Shown here in pieces: positions 40,480 to 50,955 of a stretch of 64,000 bases of DNA. Numbering within the stretch: the stretch's first letter is position 1; each line of letters begins with the position of its first letter. The notes below the pieces were generated by a model. The model ran no database searches. It worked only from the letters and a program-made list of their open reading frames with translations, and was not told the origin of the DNA. The stretch covers positions 3,348,001 through 3,412,000 of the forward strand of contig NZ_AP022596.1 of the NCBI RefSeq assembly GCF_010731895.1, given 5' to 3'. The DNA comes from Mycolicibacterium helvum. Its GTDB lineage: Bacteria > Actinomycetota > Actinomycetes > Mycobacteriales > Mycobacteriaceae. The position numbers were made by a program, and so were the translations under genes.

Positions 40480-42807
40480 ATGAGTGTGCACGTGACCGAA
40501 TACAAGCCCCCGGCCAATGCGGCCGAACTCCTCGATGGCCTCAACCCCCAGCAGCGCCAGGCCGTGCTGCACGAAGGCCCACCGCTGCTGATCGTGGCCG
40601 GCGCCGGGTCGGGCAAGACGGCGGTCCTGACCCGGCGGATCGCCTACCTGCTGGCGGCGCGCGACGTCGGGCCGGGCCAGGTGCTGGCCATCACGTTCAC
40701 CAATAAGGCCGCCGCCGAAATGCGCGAACGGGTGGTCGCCTTGGTTGGCCCGCGGGCCCGCAACATGTGGGTGTCGACGTTCCACTCGACCTGCGTGCGG
40801 ATCCTGCGCAATCAGGCTTCGCTGCTGCCCGGGCTGAACTCGAACTTCTCCATCTACGACGCCGACGACTCCCGTCGCCTGTTGCTGATGATCAGTAAGG
40901 ACATGGGCCTGGACAGCAAGCGGTACTCTCCGCGACTGCTGTCCAATGCGATCTCGAACCTCAAGAACGAGCTCATCGTCCCCGAGGATGCGGTGGCCGC
41001 GCTCGAGCCGGGATCCGACGACCTGTCCCGCACGGTCGCCAGCGTCTACGGCGAATACCAGCGGCGGCTGCGCGCCGCCAACGCACTGGACTTCGACGAC
41101 CTCATCGGCGAGACCGTGGCGGTTTTGCAAAACTTCCCGCAGATCGCCCAGTACTACCGCAGGCGGTTCCGGCACATCCTGGTCGACGAGTACCAGGACA
41201 CCAACCACGCCCAGTACGTGCTGGTGCGCGAGCTCGTCGGGGTCGCTGCCCCGGACACCGACACGGTGCCGCCCAGCGAGCTGTGCGTCGTCGGTGACGC
41301 CGACCAGTCGATCTACGCGTTCCGCGGCGCGACGATCCGCAACATCGAGGATTTTGAACGGGACTTCCCGAACGCCACCACGATCCTGCTCGAGCAGAAC
41401 TACCGGTCGACCCAGAACATCCTGAACGCGGCCAACTCCGTCATCTCCCGCAACGCCAACCGTCGCGAGAAACGGCTGTGGACCGACGAGGGTGACGGTG
41501 AGCTGATCGTCGGCTACGTCGCCGACAACGAGCACGACGAGGCCAGATTCGTCGCGGGGGAGATCGACGCGCTCGCCGACCGCGGCGACATCACGTACAA
41601 CGACGTCGCGGTGTTCTACCGCACCAACAACTCGTCGCGCTCGCTGGAAGAAGTGTTCATCCGCGCTGGCGTCCCGTACAAGGTAGTCGGTGGCGTTCGG
41701 TTCTACGAGCGCAAGGAGATTCGCGACATCGTCGCCTATCTGCGGGTGCTGGACAACCCCGGGGATGCCGTCAGCCTGCGCCGCATCCTCAACACCCCGC
41801 GCCGGGGCATCGGCGACCGCGCTGAGGCGTGTGTTGCGGTCTACGCCGAGAATACCGGTGCCACTTTCGCCGACGCGTTGGTCGCCGCCGCCGAAGGTAA
41901 GGTGGCGATGCTGAACACCCGCTCGGAGAAGGCGATCGCGAGTTTCGTCAAGCTACTCGACGATTTGCGCGGCAAGCTCGACGACGAGCTCGGCGACCTG
42001 GTCGAGGCAGTGTTGGACCGTACCGGCTATCGCCGTGAATTGGAGTCCTCCAGCGATCCCCAAGACCTGGCCCGGTTGGACAACCTGAACGAATTGGTCA
42101 GCGTCGCACATGAATTCAGCATCGACCGGGCCAACGCGGCCGCGCTCAAGGACGATGCCGACGAGGACGAGGACGTTCCGCAGACGGGCATTCTCGCGGA
42201 GTTCCTGGAGCGGGTATCGCTGGTGGCCGACTCCGACGAGCTACCCGAGCACGGCGCCGGTGTGGTCACACTGATGACGCTGCACACCGCCAAAGGGCTC
42301 GAATTCCCAGTGGTTTTCGTCACCGGATGGGAGGACGGCATGTTCCCGCACATGCGCGCCCTGGGAGACCCGACCGAGTTATCCGAGGAACGCCGGCTGG
42401 CCTACGTCGGCATAACCCGGGCACGCCAACGGCTTTACCTCACCCGCGCGAAGGTCCGTTCGTCGTGGGGGCAGCCAATGCTGAATCCGGAATCCCGCTT
42501 CCTGCGCGAGATTCCGGAGCATCTTCTCGACTGGCGCCGTACCGATACCGCGCCGTCATTGAGCGCGCCGGTGAGCGGAGCGGGCCGGTTCGGCACCCCG
42601 CGGACATCGCCGATGCGGCCGGCGGGCGGCAGCAAGCGTCCGCTGTTGGTCCTTGAACCCGGCGACCGGGTCAATCACGACAAGTACGGTCTCGGCCGCG
42701 TCGAGGAAGTGTCCGGGATGGGGGAGTCGGCGATGTCACTGATCGACTTCGGCAGCGCCGGGCGGGTCAAGCTGATGCACAACCACGCACCCCTACAGAA
42801 GCTCTGA
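40480..42807 (+). CDS. pcrA: ATP-dependent DNA helicase PcrA/UvrD1
   Basis: The 775-residue superfamily 1A helicase unwinds DNA 3' to 5' in repair and replication restart. It shows motif I (AGAGSGKTAVLTRR), motif II (VDEYQDTN), motif III (GDADQSIYAFRGA), motif IV (LEQNYRST), TLHTAKGLEFPVVF (motif V) and YVGITRARQRLYL (motif VI). The C-terminal HDKYGLGRVEEVSGMGE segment is the Tudor-like domain that contacts RNA polymerase in PcrA/UvrD1. Length and context match Rv0949 beside chorismate mutase and sucCD. Confidence 0.97.
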   Translation: MSVHVTEYKPPANAAELLDGLNPQQRQAVLHEGPPLLIVAGAGSGKTAVLTRRIAYLLAARDVGPGQVLAITFTNKAAAEMRERVVALVGPRARNMWVSTFHSTCVRILRNQASLLPGLNSNFSIYDADDSRRLLLMISKDMGLDSKRYSPRLLSNAISNLKNELIVPEDAVAALEPGSDDLSRTVASVYGEYQRRLRAANALDFDDLIGETVAVLQNFPQIAQYYRRRFRHILVDEYQDTNHAQYVLVRELVGVAAPDTDTVPPSELCVVGDADQSIYAFRGATIRNIEDFERDFPNATTILLEQNYRSTQNILNAANSVISRNANRREKRLWTDEGDGELIVGYVADNEHDEARFVAGEIDALADRGDITYNDVAVFYRTNNSSRSLEEVFIRAGVPYKVVGGVRFYERKEIRDIVAYLRVLDNPGDAVSLRRILNTPRRGIGDRAEACVAVYAENTGATFADALVAAAEGKVAMLNTRSEKAIASFVKLLDDLRGKLDDELGDLVEAVLDRTGYRRELESSSDPQDLARLDNLNELVSVAHEFSIDRANAAALKDDADEDEDVPQTGILAEFLERVSLVADSDELPEHGAGVVTLMTLHTAKGLEFPVVFVTGWEDGMFPHMRALGDPTELSEERRLAYVGITRARQRLYLTRAKVRSSWGQPMLNPESRFLREIPEHLLDWRRTDTAPSLSAPVSGAGRFGTPRTSPMRPAGGSKRPLLVLEPGDRVNHDKYGLGRVEEVSGMGESAMSLIDFGSAGRVKLMHNHAPLQKL

Positions 42808-42820
42808 CTAGCCGCGCAAA

Positions 42821-43435
42821 CTAACGCAGCCGGCACCATCGGCGGGTTGGCGGCTGCAGCGCAAGGATCATGCTGGCGACGGGTAGCACCGGAATCAGGT
42901 AGACCAGCAACGGGATTCGCGCCCCAGCGACGAACACACTGCCGAACGTCAGCAGTGCGATGACCGACCCGAACACGATCAGGTAGCGCCCAGCCGAGCG
43001 GCGCAACAGCAGTGCGACCACCCCGGAAATGGTGCTGACCGCGAACAGCAGGGTCAGGAATCCGACCGCCAGGCAGAACAGTCGATCGGTGTGCCACCAT
43101 CCGGTGATCAGGTCGGTGGCCACCACAGCCGTCGTCCATCCACTGAGGATGGTGACGGCGCTGGCCGCGATCGCGGTTCGTCCGGTCGCGACGTCCACCA
43201 CACCGGGCCGGGCCGGCACCGCGACCGGGGTGGCCCGGCGGATCAGCCCGGTGGGCGCATCTTCGACCGGCGGGCGCGGAATGTTCGTGGTGGGCGAATC
43301 GGGTTGGGGCGCCTGCGGAATGGGCCCGGTCGGCGCCCGGCGGATGATGCCGGTGCGGGGCTCTTCGGGCTGGGGGATCGGTCCGGACGGTTGACGCCGG
43401 ATGATGCGGGTGAGCGGCTCGTCCGGCTCAGGCAC
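42821..43435 (-). CDS. Membrane protein with tandem IIRR/GPIPQ repeats
   Basis: I do not recognise a named family. Residues 1-75 of the 204-residue protein contain tandem variants of T-x-I-I-R-R-x-P-x-G-P-I-P-Q-P (three full or partial copies and a degenerate TGLIRRATP), giving a basic, Pro-rich cytoplasmic tail. The C-terminal 120 residues hold four hydrophobic helices. Such a tail could bind a protein partner or the membrane surface. The start codon lies four bases after the LytM peptidase stop, so the two are probably one transcript and may act together at the envelope. Confidence 0.7.
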   Translation of the reverse strand: MPEPDEPLTRIIRRQPSGPIPQPEEPRTGIIRRAPTGPIPQAPQPDSPTTNIPRPPVEDAPTGLIRRATPVAVPARPGVVDVATGRTAIAASAVTILSGWTTAVVATDLITGWWHTDRLFCLAVGFLTLLFAVSTISGVVALLLRRSAGRYLIVFGSVIALLTFGSVFVAGARIPLLVYLIPVLPVASMILALQPPTRRWCRLR

Positions 43436-43439
43436 CGCG

Positions 43440-44516
43440 TCAGCCGACGTAGGGGCCGACGGACAGCCCCCGCTGCGCCAGCCACGGTGCCGGATCGACC
43501 CGGTTGGTGCCGCCCAGCAGAACTTCGAAATGCAGATGCGGGCCAGTCGAATTGCCCCGGTTGCCGACGGTGGCGATCTGGTCGCCGGCGAATACCCGCT
43601 GGCCGATCTGGACCGTCCAGGTGTTGACGTGGCCGTACAAGGTCACTGTGCCGTCGGAATGGCGGATCTTGACCCACGCGCCGTAGCCGGCCGTCGGCCC
43701 CGCGTCGACGACGACACCGTCGGACGCGGCGACGATGGGTGTCCCGATCGGGGCGGCCAGGTCGACGCCGGCGTGCAGCGCGCCCCAGCGATAACCGAAG
43801 CCTGAGGTGTAGACGCCCTTGGTGGGCATAACGAACAGCGGCCGCTGCAGACGCGCCTCGCGCTCGGCGCGCTCCTGGGCGAATGCCTGACCATTGGCCA
43901 GCTCCTCGCCGTGCACGGAGGCGTCGGCGATCGGCTTCACTGCGATCAGCTGCATACCGCGGGGTGTGGTCGCACTGCCGTCCATCGGCGTCTTGTCGGC
44001 GGCCAGCACGGTCTGGGTGGTGGTCTCGGTGGCCGGTTTGATTGCGGTGTAGGCGGCAGCCGCTGCGGCGCCGGCGGCCATCGCCGCGATCATCACGCGG
44101 CCCTTGGCGGCACTGGTCGGCTGCCGGCGGTGCTGCGGCGTGCGCGGCAGGATGTCGGTGTTTTCGCTATTGCTGTAGCGCGGCACTTCGGCGTGCCGAT
44201 CGGCACGGGATGCGAACTCCGCGGGCACGGCCAAGCGGAGCGGCTGCGGGTCGTCCGCGTCGTGCAGGTCGTCGAGTTCGGGGCAGCGGGCCACCTGGGC
44301 TTCGGTGTCGAAGACGCTGCTCTCGCGGAAGTCGATGTCGCAGAGGTCGCCGAACTCGTTGAACGGGATGATGTCGGTGACGTCGAGCCGCTCGGGGTCC
44401 AGGGCTCGATTCGATGGCGCTTGGCGATACGGTGCTGGCCGATCAAAGGTCCTGGTCAATGCGTGCGAGGCCGAAGAATCTCCGACGGGAGTCGGGGTCG
44501 GCCGATGCTGCGTCAA
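43440..44516 (-). CDS. Membrane-anchored M23 (LytM) peptidase, Rv0950c-like
   Basis: The 358-residue protein has a cytoplasmic region of about 140 residues with an acidic stretch (about residues 43-90), one membrane helix (about 141-159), a short extracytoplasmic linker and a C-terminal LytM domain. The domain keeps all zinc and catalytic residues: His248 and Asp252 (HAGVDLA), His296 (YGH) and His327/His329 (HLHFEV). It should cleave peptidoglycan peptides or activate another hydrolase. TTG 44516 is the only fitting start, with AAAGGGA ten bases upstream. The rare start codon may keep expression low. Confidence 0.88.
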   Translation of the reverse strand: MTQHRPTPTPVGDSSASHALTRTFDRPAPYRQAPSNRALDPERLDVTDIIPFNEFGDLCDIDFRESSVFDTEAQVARCPELDDLHDADDPQPLRLAVPAEFASRADRHAEVPRYSNSENTDILPRTPQHRRQPTSAAKGRVMIAAMAAGAAAAAAYTAIKPATETTTQTVLAADKTPMDGSATTPRGMQLIAVKPIADASVHGEELANGQAFAQERAEREARLQRPLFVMPTKGVYTSGFGYRWGALHAGVDLAAPIGTPIVAASDGVVVDAGPTAGYGAWVKIRHSDGTVTLYGHVNTWTVQIGQRVFAGDQIATVGNRGNSTGPHLHFEVLLGGTNRVDPAPWLAQRGLSVGPYVG

Positions 44517-44582
44517 AACTCAAAGTCCCTTTAGTCGTGACCAAAGCGTTATCTCAGACGCCGACGACGTTAACGAAGATCT

Positions 44583-44602
44583 CATGGGGGTGGCAACCCA
44601 TG
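44583..44602. repeat. Dyad in the M23/sucC divergent region
   Basis: CATGGG and CCCATG are 6-base inverted arms around an 8-base loop, in the leader or promoter region of the M23 gene. The 262-base region shows no other clear structure. I compared it with the ydaO c-di-AMP riboswitch expected before some actinobacterial peptidoglycan hydrolases and found no match. Confidence 0.3.
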
Positions 44603-44778
44603 CCGTTATTCCACGGGAGATTGTGAGTTGAATCACTTCAGCCTCGCGGTGAGATGGACCACATGAGTGGTAGGCGAGGACGGGGTCCCGTGGGCGTCTA
44701 GATACAGTTCCCCCGGAGCGACTTCCTCAACACAAACGTCATCAAAATTGCAGTCAGCGCCGACCAGACAGTGAGCCA

Positions 44779-45942
<1,164 letters not shown>

Positions 45943-45954
45943 GGGACACTTGAT

Positions 45955-46857
45955 ATGTCGATCTTTCTGAATAAAGACAACAAGGTCATCGTCCAGGGCA
46001 TCACCGGCGGTGAAGGCACCAAGCACACCGCGCTGATGCTCAAGGCCGGCACCCAGGTCGTCGGTGGCGTCAACGCCCGTAAGGCGGGGACCACCGTCAG
46101 CCACAAGGACAAGGACGGCAACGACATCGAGCTGCCGGTGTTCGGCAGTGTTGCGGAGGCCATGAAGGAGACCGGCGCCGACGTGTCGATCGCCTTCGTG
46201 CCGCCAGCGTTCTCGAAGGACGCCATCATCGAGGCCATCGACGCCGAGATCCCGCTGCTGGTCGTCATCACCGAGGGCATCCCGGTGCAGGACAGCGCCT
46301 ATGCGTGGGCCTACAACGTCGACAAGGGTGAGAAGACCCGGATCATCGGGCCGAACTGCCCGGGCATCATCACCCCCGGTGAGTCGCTGGTCGGCATCAC
46401 GCCGAACAACATCACCGGCAAGGGCCCGATCGGCCTGGTGTCGAAGTCCGGCACGCTGACCTACCAAATGATGTACGAACTGCGCGATCTCGGCTTCTCG
46501 ACCGCCATCGGTATCGGCGGCGACCCGGTCATCGGCACCACCCACATCGACGCCATCGAGGCGTTCGAGAAGGATCCCGAGACCAAGATCATCGTGATGA
46601 TCGGCGAGATCGGCGGCGACGCCGAGGAGAAGGCCGGCGCCTATATCCAGGCCAACGTCTCCAAGCCGGTCGTCGGGTATGTCGCTGGCTTCACCGCGCC
46701 GGAGGGCAAGACCATGGGTCACGCCGGTGCCATCGTGTCCGACGGGGCCGGCACCGCGCAGGGCAAGAAGGAGGCTCTCGAGGCCGCCGGGGTCAAGGTC
46801 GGCAAGACGCCGTCGGAGACCGCCGCACTGGCCAGGGAGATCCTGGCGGGGCTGTAG
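45955..46857 (+). CDS. sucD: Succinyl-CoA synthetase alpha subunit
   Basis: The 300-residue partner of sucC begins 12 bases downstream. It binds CoA in its N-terminal Rossmann domain ([19 protein letters not shown]) and carries the phosphorylated active-site His in [36 protein letters not shown] and [18 protein letters not shown] loops are typical. A perfect 17-base inverted repeat follows the gene. Confidence 0.97.
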   Translation: MSIFLNKDNKVIVQGITGGEGTKHTALMLKAGTQVVGGVNARKAGTTVSHKDKDGNDIELPVFGSVAEAMKETGADVSIAFVPPAFSKDAIIEAIDAEIPLLVVITEGIPVQDSAYAWAYNVDKGEKTRIIGPNCPGIITPGESLVGITPNNITGKGPIGLVSKSGTLTYQMMYELRDLGFSTAIGIGGDPVIGTTHIDAIEAFEKDPETKIIVMIGEIGGDAEEKAGAYIQANVSKPVVGYVAGFTAPEGKTMGHAGAIVSDGAGTAQGKKEALEAAGVKVGKTPSETAALAREILAGL

Positions 46858-46872
46858 CGCGCCATCGAATTC

Positions 46873-46915
46873 GACGTCAGGGCTGTGATTCCGCCGGGAT
46901 CACAGCCCTGACGTC
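46873..46915 (+). terminator. Terminator of sucCD
   Basis: Two perfect 17-base arms (GACGTCAGGGCTGTGAT and its complement) enclose a 9-base GC-rich loop, 16 bases after the sucD stop. There is only a weak T-rich tail (TATCT). It is the longest perfect hairpin in the window. Confidence 0.85.
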
Positions 46916-46952
46916 TATCTCGGCCTGGTGGCGGATCCCCGGTTGGCCAGAC

Positions 46953-46966
46953 AGTAACGTGTTCTA
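46953..46966. promoter_or_regulatory. KstR-like box before the thiolase-like gene
   Basis: AGTAACGTGTTCTA fits the KstR consensus TnnAACnnGTTnnA except for the first base. It directly precedes the -10-like TAGCCT, where a repressor would block RNA polymerase. Confidence 0.4.
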
Positions 46967-46967
46967 T

Positions 46968-46973
46968 TAGCCT
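46968..46973 (+). promoter_or_regulatory. -10 element of the thiolase-like gene
   Basis: TAGCCT fits TANNNT and ends eight bases before the ATG at 46982, again indicating a leaderless transcript. Confidence 0.4.
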
Positions 46974-46981
46974 GTCGAACT

Positions 46982-48511
46982 ATGGTCGATCCGCGTACCC
47001 CTGTCATCGTCGGCGTCGGACAGTTCACCGAGCGCATCGACGATCCGGACTACCGCGGCATGTCATCCGTCGAGCTGGCCACCGAGGCGGTTCGGGCCGC
47101 GCTGGCCGACACCGGAGCGGACGTCGCCGCTGTCGCGAAGGCTATTGAGGTGTTCGCCGGCCTGAGGCAGTTCGAGATCTGCACACCCTTCGCCAGCGCG
47201 CCGCTTGGCTGCTCCGACAACTACATCCGCTCGGTTGCGCAGCGCGTCGGCGCCAACCCCGCCCGTGCGGTGCTCGAGCCGATCGGTGGCAACGGCCCGC
47301 AGAAGTTGGTCTCGGAGTTCGGCGGCGCGATCGCGGCAGGCGATATCGAGGTCGCGTTGATTCTCGGTTCGGAGAACGGCTCGACACTGAAGACGTTCGC
47401 GGGCCGCGACCAGAAGCCCGACCACAGCGAGACCGTCGGCGGCCAGCTCGACGACCGGGGCTACGGGTTCGAGCAGTACATGAGCGAGTACACCGCCAAC
47501 CATGGACTGACTGGCGCGCCCGTGCAGTACGGGCTACTGGACAATGCCCGCCGCAAGCGGCTGGGCCTCGGTGTCGACGAGTACCGGCGTCAGATGGCTG
47601 AACTGTTCGCGCCGTTCTCGAAAGTGGCTGCCAAGAACCCATTTTCGTCGTCACCGATCGAGCGTTCGGTCGAGGAATTGGCCACTGTCAGCGCCGAGAA
47701 CCGGATGATCTGCGACCCCTACCCGCGCCTGATGGTGGCCCGCGACACGGTCAATCAAGGCGCCGCCGCGCTGATCATGTCGGTGGAGGCCGCACGCAAA
47801 CTCGGCGTGGCCGAAGAGAAATGGGTCTACCTGCACGGGCACGCGGATCAGCGGGAGCAGGACCTGCTGGACCGCGAAGACGTCAGCGTCAGCTATTCGT
47901 CGAAGCAAGCTGTGGCAGAAGCTCTTCGTGGCACCGGAATCGGCATCGACGACGTGGCCACCTTCGACCTCTACAGCTGCTTCCCGTTCCCGGTCTTCGC
48001 TGTGTGTGACGATTTCGGACTGGCTGCCGACGACCCACGCGGACTCACCCTGACCGGCGGCCTGCCGTACTTCGGTGGACCGGGCAACAACTATTCGTTG
48101 CACGGTATCGCCGAGACTGTCGTCGCAATGCGGGACAAGCCGGGCGCGTTCGGACTGGTGGGCGCCAACGGCGGCGTGATGAGCAAGTATTCGGTGGGCG
48201 TGTACTCGACGACCCCGACCGATTGGGTGCCGGACCGCAGTAAGGAGCTGCAGGCCGATATCGCCGCCCTACCGAAGGTGGCAGTCACCCGCAATGCCAA
48301 CGGTGCCGGGGTGATCGAGACCTATTCGGTGCGCTACGACTGGCCAGTGCGCACCGGCGTCATCATCGGCAGGCTAGCGGCCGATAACAGCCGCTTCCTG
48401 GCCCTGGCCGAGGAACCCGAGTTGGTCTCGCTTCTGTCAGACGGGGATCCGCTGAACGTGAAAATTACTGTCAGATCGATAGACAGCGGAAATCGCGCGA
48501 CGCTGCACTGA
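46982..48511 (+). CDS. Thiolase-like acetyl-CoA acetyltransferase family protein
   Basis: The 509-residue protein is of the lipid-transfer/non-specific thiolase group common in mycobacteria. It has a thiolase N-terminal half (DPRTPVIVGVGQFTERIDD, LATEAVRAALADTGAD), a DLYSCFPFPVFAVCDDFGL segment carrying a Cys, TGGLPYFGGPGNNYSLHGIAE (the GGN..HG motif of this group) and a C-terminal OB-fold-like extension (about residues 415-509). The classical Cys-Gly-G active site of degradative thiolases is not obvious, so a lipid-binding or atypical condensing/cleaving role is possible. The KstR-like box upstream hints at sterol catabolism. Confidence 0.8.
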   Translation: MVDPRTPVIVGVGQFTERIDDPDYRGMSSVELATEAVRAALADTGADVAAVAKAIEVFAGLRQFEICTPFASAPLGCSDNYIRSVAQRVGANPARAVLEPIGGNGPQKLVSEFGGAIAAGDIEVALILGSENGSTLKTFAGRDQKPDHSETVGGQLDDRGYGFEQYMSEYTANHGLTGAPVQYGLLDNARRKRLGLGVDEYRRQMAELFAPFSKVAAKNPFSSSPIERSVEELATVSAENRMICDPYPRLMVARDTVNQGAAALIMSVEAARKLGVAEEKWVYLHGHADQREQDLLDREDVSVSYSSKQAVAEALRGTGIGIDDVATFDLYSCFPFPVFAVCDDFGLAADDPRGLTLTGGLPYFGGPGNNYSLHGIAETVVAMRDKPGAFGLVGANGGVMSKYSVGVYSTTPTDWVPDRSKELQADIAALPKVAVTRNANGAGVIETYSVRYDWPVRTGVIIGRLAADNSRFLALAEEPELVSLLSDGDPLNVKITVRSIDSGNRATLH

Positions 48512-48627
48512 CAGCAGCCGACGTTCGGGGCCGAACTGTCGCCGGTATTGCCGCCGTTGCCCTGCGGGTCACCGCTGCCATGGGCGATACTGGTCGGACC
48601 GTTCCGAAGGAGACACGCAGAAAACCT

Positions 48628-50955
48628 ATGGCCTCGTCAGCAGGGAACGCGCCGAGCGTCGGTCTCCCGGCCGAGTCCAGTCGTTTCGTCGGCCGCTCTC
48701 GTGAACTAAAGCAGCTGTCGAATCTGCTCACTCGAGCGCGGTTGGTCACCGTCACCGGTGTGGGTGGCGCCGGCAAGACCCGGCTGGCATTGCAGGCAGC
48801 CCGCCGGGGTCGGCAGGCTTTTCCCGACGGCACTGCTTACGTTTCGGTGGCCGATTTGCAAGATGGCGAACTGATCGGCCAACTGGTTGCCGGGGCAATG
48901 GGTTTGACCGGCGCGATGCACCGATGGACGGCGGACATGCTGGCTGTTCAGATCGGCGACCGCCGCATGCTGTTGGTGTTGGACAACTGCGAGCAGATGG
49001 TCGGTCCATGTGCCGATCTCGTGGACACCCTCCTGAGGGTCAACCCGCGGCTCACAATCCTGACCACCAGCCGGGAGTTGCTCGCAGTGCCCGGAGAGCA
49101 CACCTTTCCGATTCTGCCGTTGACGGTTCCGGCGCCGGACTGTCCGTTGGAGGCGTTCGGCCAGTACGACGCCGTCGAATTATTCGTTGAGCGCGCCAGA
49201 TCGGTGCTGCCGACGTTCGAGCTGTCGTCATCCAACCATCGGCAGGTGGCCGAGCTGTGTCGAACCCTCGACGGCCTGCCGCTCGCTCTTGAGCTGGCTG
49301 CGGTGCGGCTGCGTGCGCTGTCCCTAGAACAGATCGTCGAGCTGCTGATCGCTCGGCCTGATCTGCTCGACGGCGCACGCCGGGGTGGCCCGCTGCGGCA
49401 CCGCACCCTGACCGCGTCCATGGGATGGAGCTACGACCTGTGTGAGCCGAAAGAACAGCTGCTGTGGTCCCGGCTGTCGGTGTTCTCCGGTGCCGTGGAA
49501 CTCGATGCCGCCGAGGCGATTTGCGCTGACGATGACCTGCCCGCCTTCGAAATAATGCTGCTGTTGACTTCGTTGGTGGACAAATCGATCCTGATCCGTG
49601 ACGAAGCTGAGGGTCGGGTGCGCTACCGGCTGTTACAGACCATCAGGCAGTTCGGACAGTCGATCCTGGAGGCGAGTCCCGCCGCGGTGTTGACCTGGCG
49701 GCGTCGTCACCGTGACTGGTATCTCGAAGTTGTGCGTCAGACTTTCCTGGACTGGCGCACGGGTAGTCGCAACGAACGGTTGCGGATTCTGTGCGACGAT
49801 ATCGCGAATCTGCGTGCGGCACTGGAGTTCTGCGTAGAGCAGCCGGGCGAGTCCGTGGCCGGGTTGACGCTGGCAAGTTCGCTCTACCACTACTGGCTGC
49901 TGACTGGTCTGATCGGTGAAGGCGCGTATTGGTTGGAGCGTATGCTGGCGACGGCTATCGCTGCGAGCAGCGAGCGGATTCGCGCTCTGTATGTGGCCGC
50001 CAGCTTGGCCACCGTGCGCGGGGATACTGCCTCGGCCGAGCCGATGCTCGACGAAGCGGCGCAACTCTGCGAACAGCTAGACGCCTCCGAGGGGCGCGCC
50101 TACGTGACCGAAGGACGAGGTCTGCTGGCGTTGGTGAGTGACGATACGGCACTGGCCTCTGAGTTATTCGCCGACGCCATTGGACAGTTCGAAGCTCGCG
50201 ATGACAACTCTGCTGCCGCATTCGCCAACGCGTTGTTCGGCATTGTCTCGATGCTGCGCGGCGAATCGGAGAAAGTGGCCGAGGCGCATATTCGGTGTGA
50301 GCGTATGACGGTGCCGTACGGCGAGTCTTGGATCTGGTCGTTCTCGTTGTGGGCCTCGGGGATTGATGCATGGAACCGCGACGACACCGATACAGCACTC
50401 GAGATGTTGTCTGCCGCATTGCGACTCAAACGGCCCTTACAGGACCGTCTCGGTGTGGCCGAGTGTCTCGAGGGCCTGGCTTGGGTCACCGCGACGGCTG
50501 GCCAGCTACATCGAGCGGCGGTGTTACTGGGTGCCGCAGACGGGGTCTGGCAGCGCATGGGCATGTCCGCGGCCACCGTTCCGGCATTTCGCCGGAATCG
50601 GGAGGAGAGCGCAAAACTAGCTCGCCGTCTGGGATTACGCCCGTTCCAGACCGCCCATCGGGAGGGCCGTCAGATGACAGTTGAGGCGGCGGTGGCTTAC
50701 GCGCTTAAGGAATCCGGGCCGTCGTTCACCATGGGGGACGGTGTCAAGCCCACCAAACGAGAGCGCCAGATCGCTGAGTTGGTTGCCGAGGGCCGCAGCA
50801 ATCAGGAGATCGCCGATACCTTGATACTGTCGCGGCGTACGGTCGAGGCGCATGTGCAGCATCTACTGACCAAACTCGGGTTTGGTTCGCGCAGTCAGAT
50901 CGCTGCCTGGGTGGTCCACCAGCGGGCTGCCGCGGAGCAGGACTCGTCGGCCTAG
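48628..50955 (+). CDS. Large ATPase-LuxR transcriptional regulator, second paralogue
   Basis: The 775-residue protein repeats the architecture of the regulator at 16876: Walker A VTGVGGAGKTR with Lys50, Walker B LLVLDNCEQM, TILTTSRELL, DGLPLALELAAVRLRAL, a TPR-like region (about residues 390-650) and a C-terminal LuxR domain (PTKRERQIAELVAEGRSNQEIADTL). ATG 48628 was chosen although AAGGAG is 14-15 bases away; ATG 48580 would add 16 residues and lacks a site. It overlaps the end of the leucine/valine dehydrogenase gene tail to tail by four bases. Confidence 0.9.
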   Translation: MASSAGNAPSVGLPAESSRFVGRSRELKQLSNLLTRARLVTVTGVGGAGKTRLALQAARRGRQAFPDGTAYVSVADLQDGELIGQLVAGAMGLTGAMHRWTADMLAVQIGDRRMLLVLDNCEQMVGPCADLVDTLLRVNPRLTILTTSRELLAVPGEHTFPILPLTVPAPDCPLEAFGQYDAVELFVERARSVLPTFELSSSNHRQVAELCRTLDGLPLALELAAVRLRALSLEQIVELLIARPDLLDGARRGGPLRHRTLTASMGWSYDLCEPKEQLLWSRLSVFSGAVELDAAEAICADDDLPAFEIMLLLTSLVDKSILIRDEAEGRVRYRLLQTIRQFGQSILEASPAAVLTWRRRHRDWYLEVVRQTFLDWRTGSRNERLRILCDDIANLRAALEFCVEQPGESVAGLTLASSLYHYWLLTGLIGEGAYWLERMLATAIAASSERIRALYVAASLATVRGDTASAEPMLDEAAQLCEQLDASEGRAYVTEGRGLLALVSDDTALASELFADAIGQFEARDDNSAAAFANALFGIVSMLRGESEKVAEAHIRCERMTVPYGESWIWSFSLWASGIDAWNRDDTDTALEMLSAALRLKRPLQDRLGVAECLEGLAWVTATAGQLHRAAVLLGAADGVWQRMGMSAATVPAFRRNREESAKLARRLGLRPFQTAHREGRQMTVEAAVAYALKESGPSFTMGDGVKPTKRERQIAELVAEGRSNQEIADTLILSRRTVEAHVQHLLTKLGFGSRSQIAAWVVHQRAAAEQDSSA

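Noticed and set aside
44517..44778. Possible ydaO (c-di-AMP) riboswitch before the M23 peptidase gene
   Set aside because: Such riboswitches occur before actinobacterial peptidoglycan hydrolases, but the conserved sequence blocks are not present on the reverse strand here.
48580..48627. Earlier start for the second LuxR-type regulator
   Set aside because: No ribosome-binding site precedes ATG 48580 and the extra residues are not conserved with the paralogue. The choice remains uncertain because the site before 48628 is also poorly spaced.
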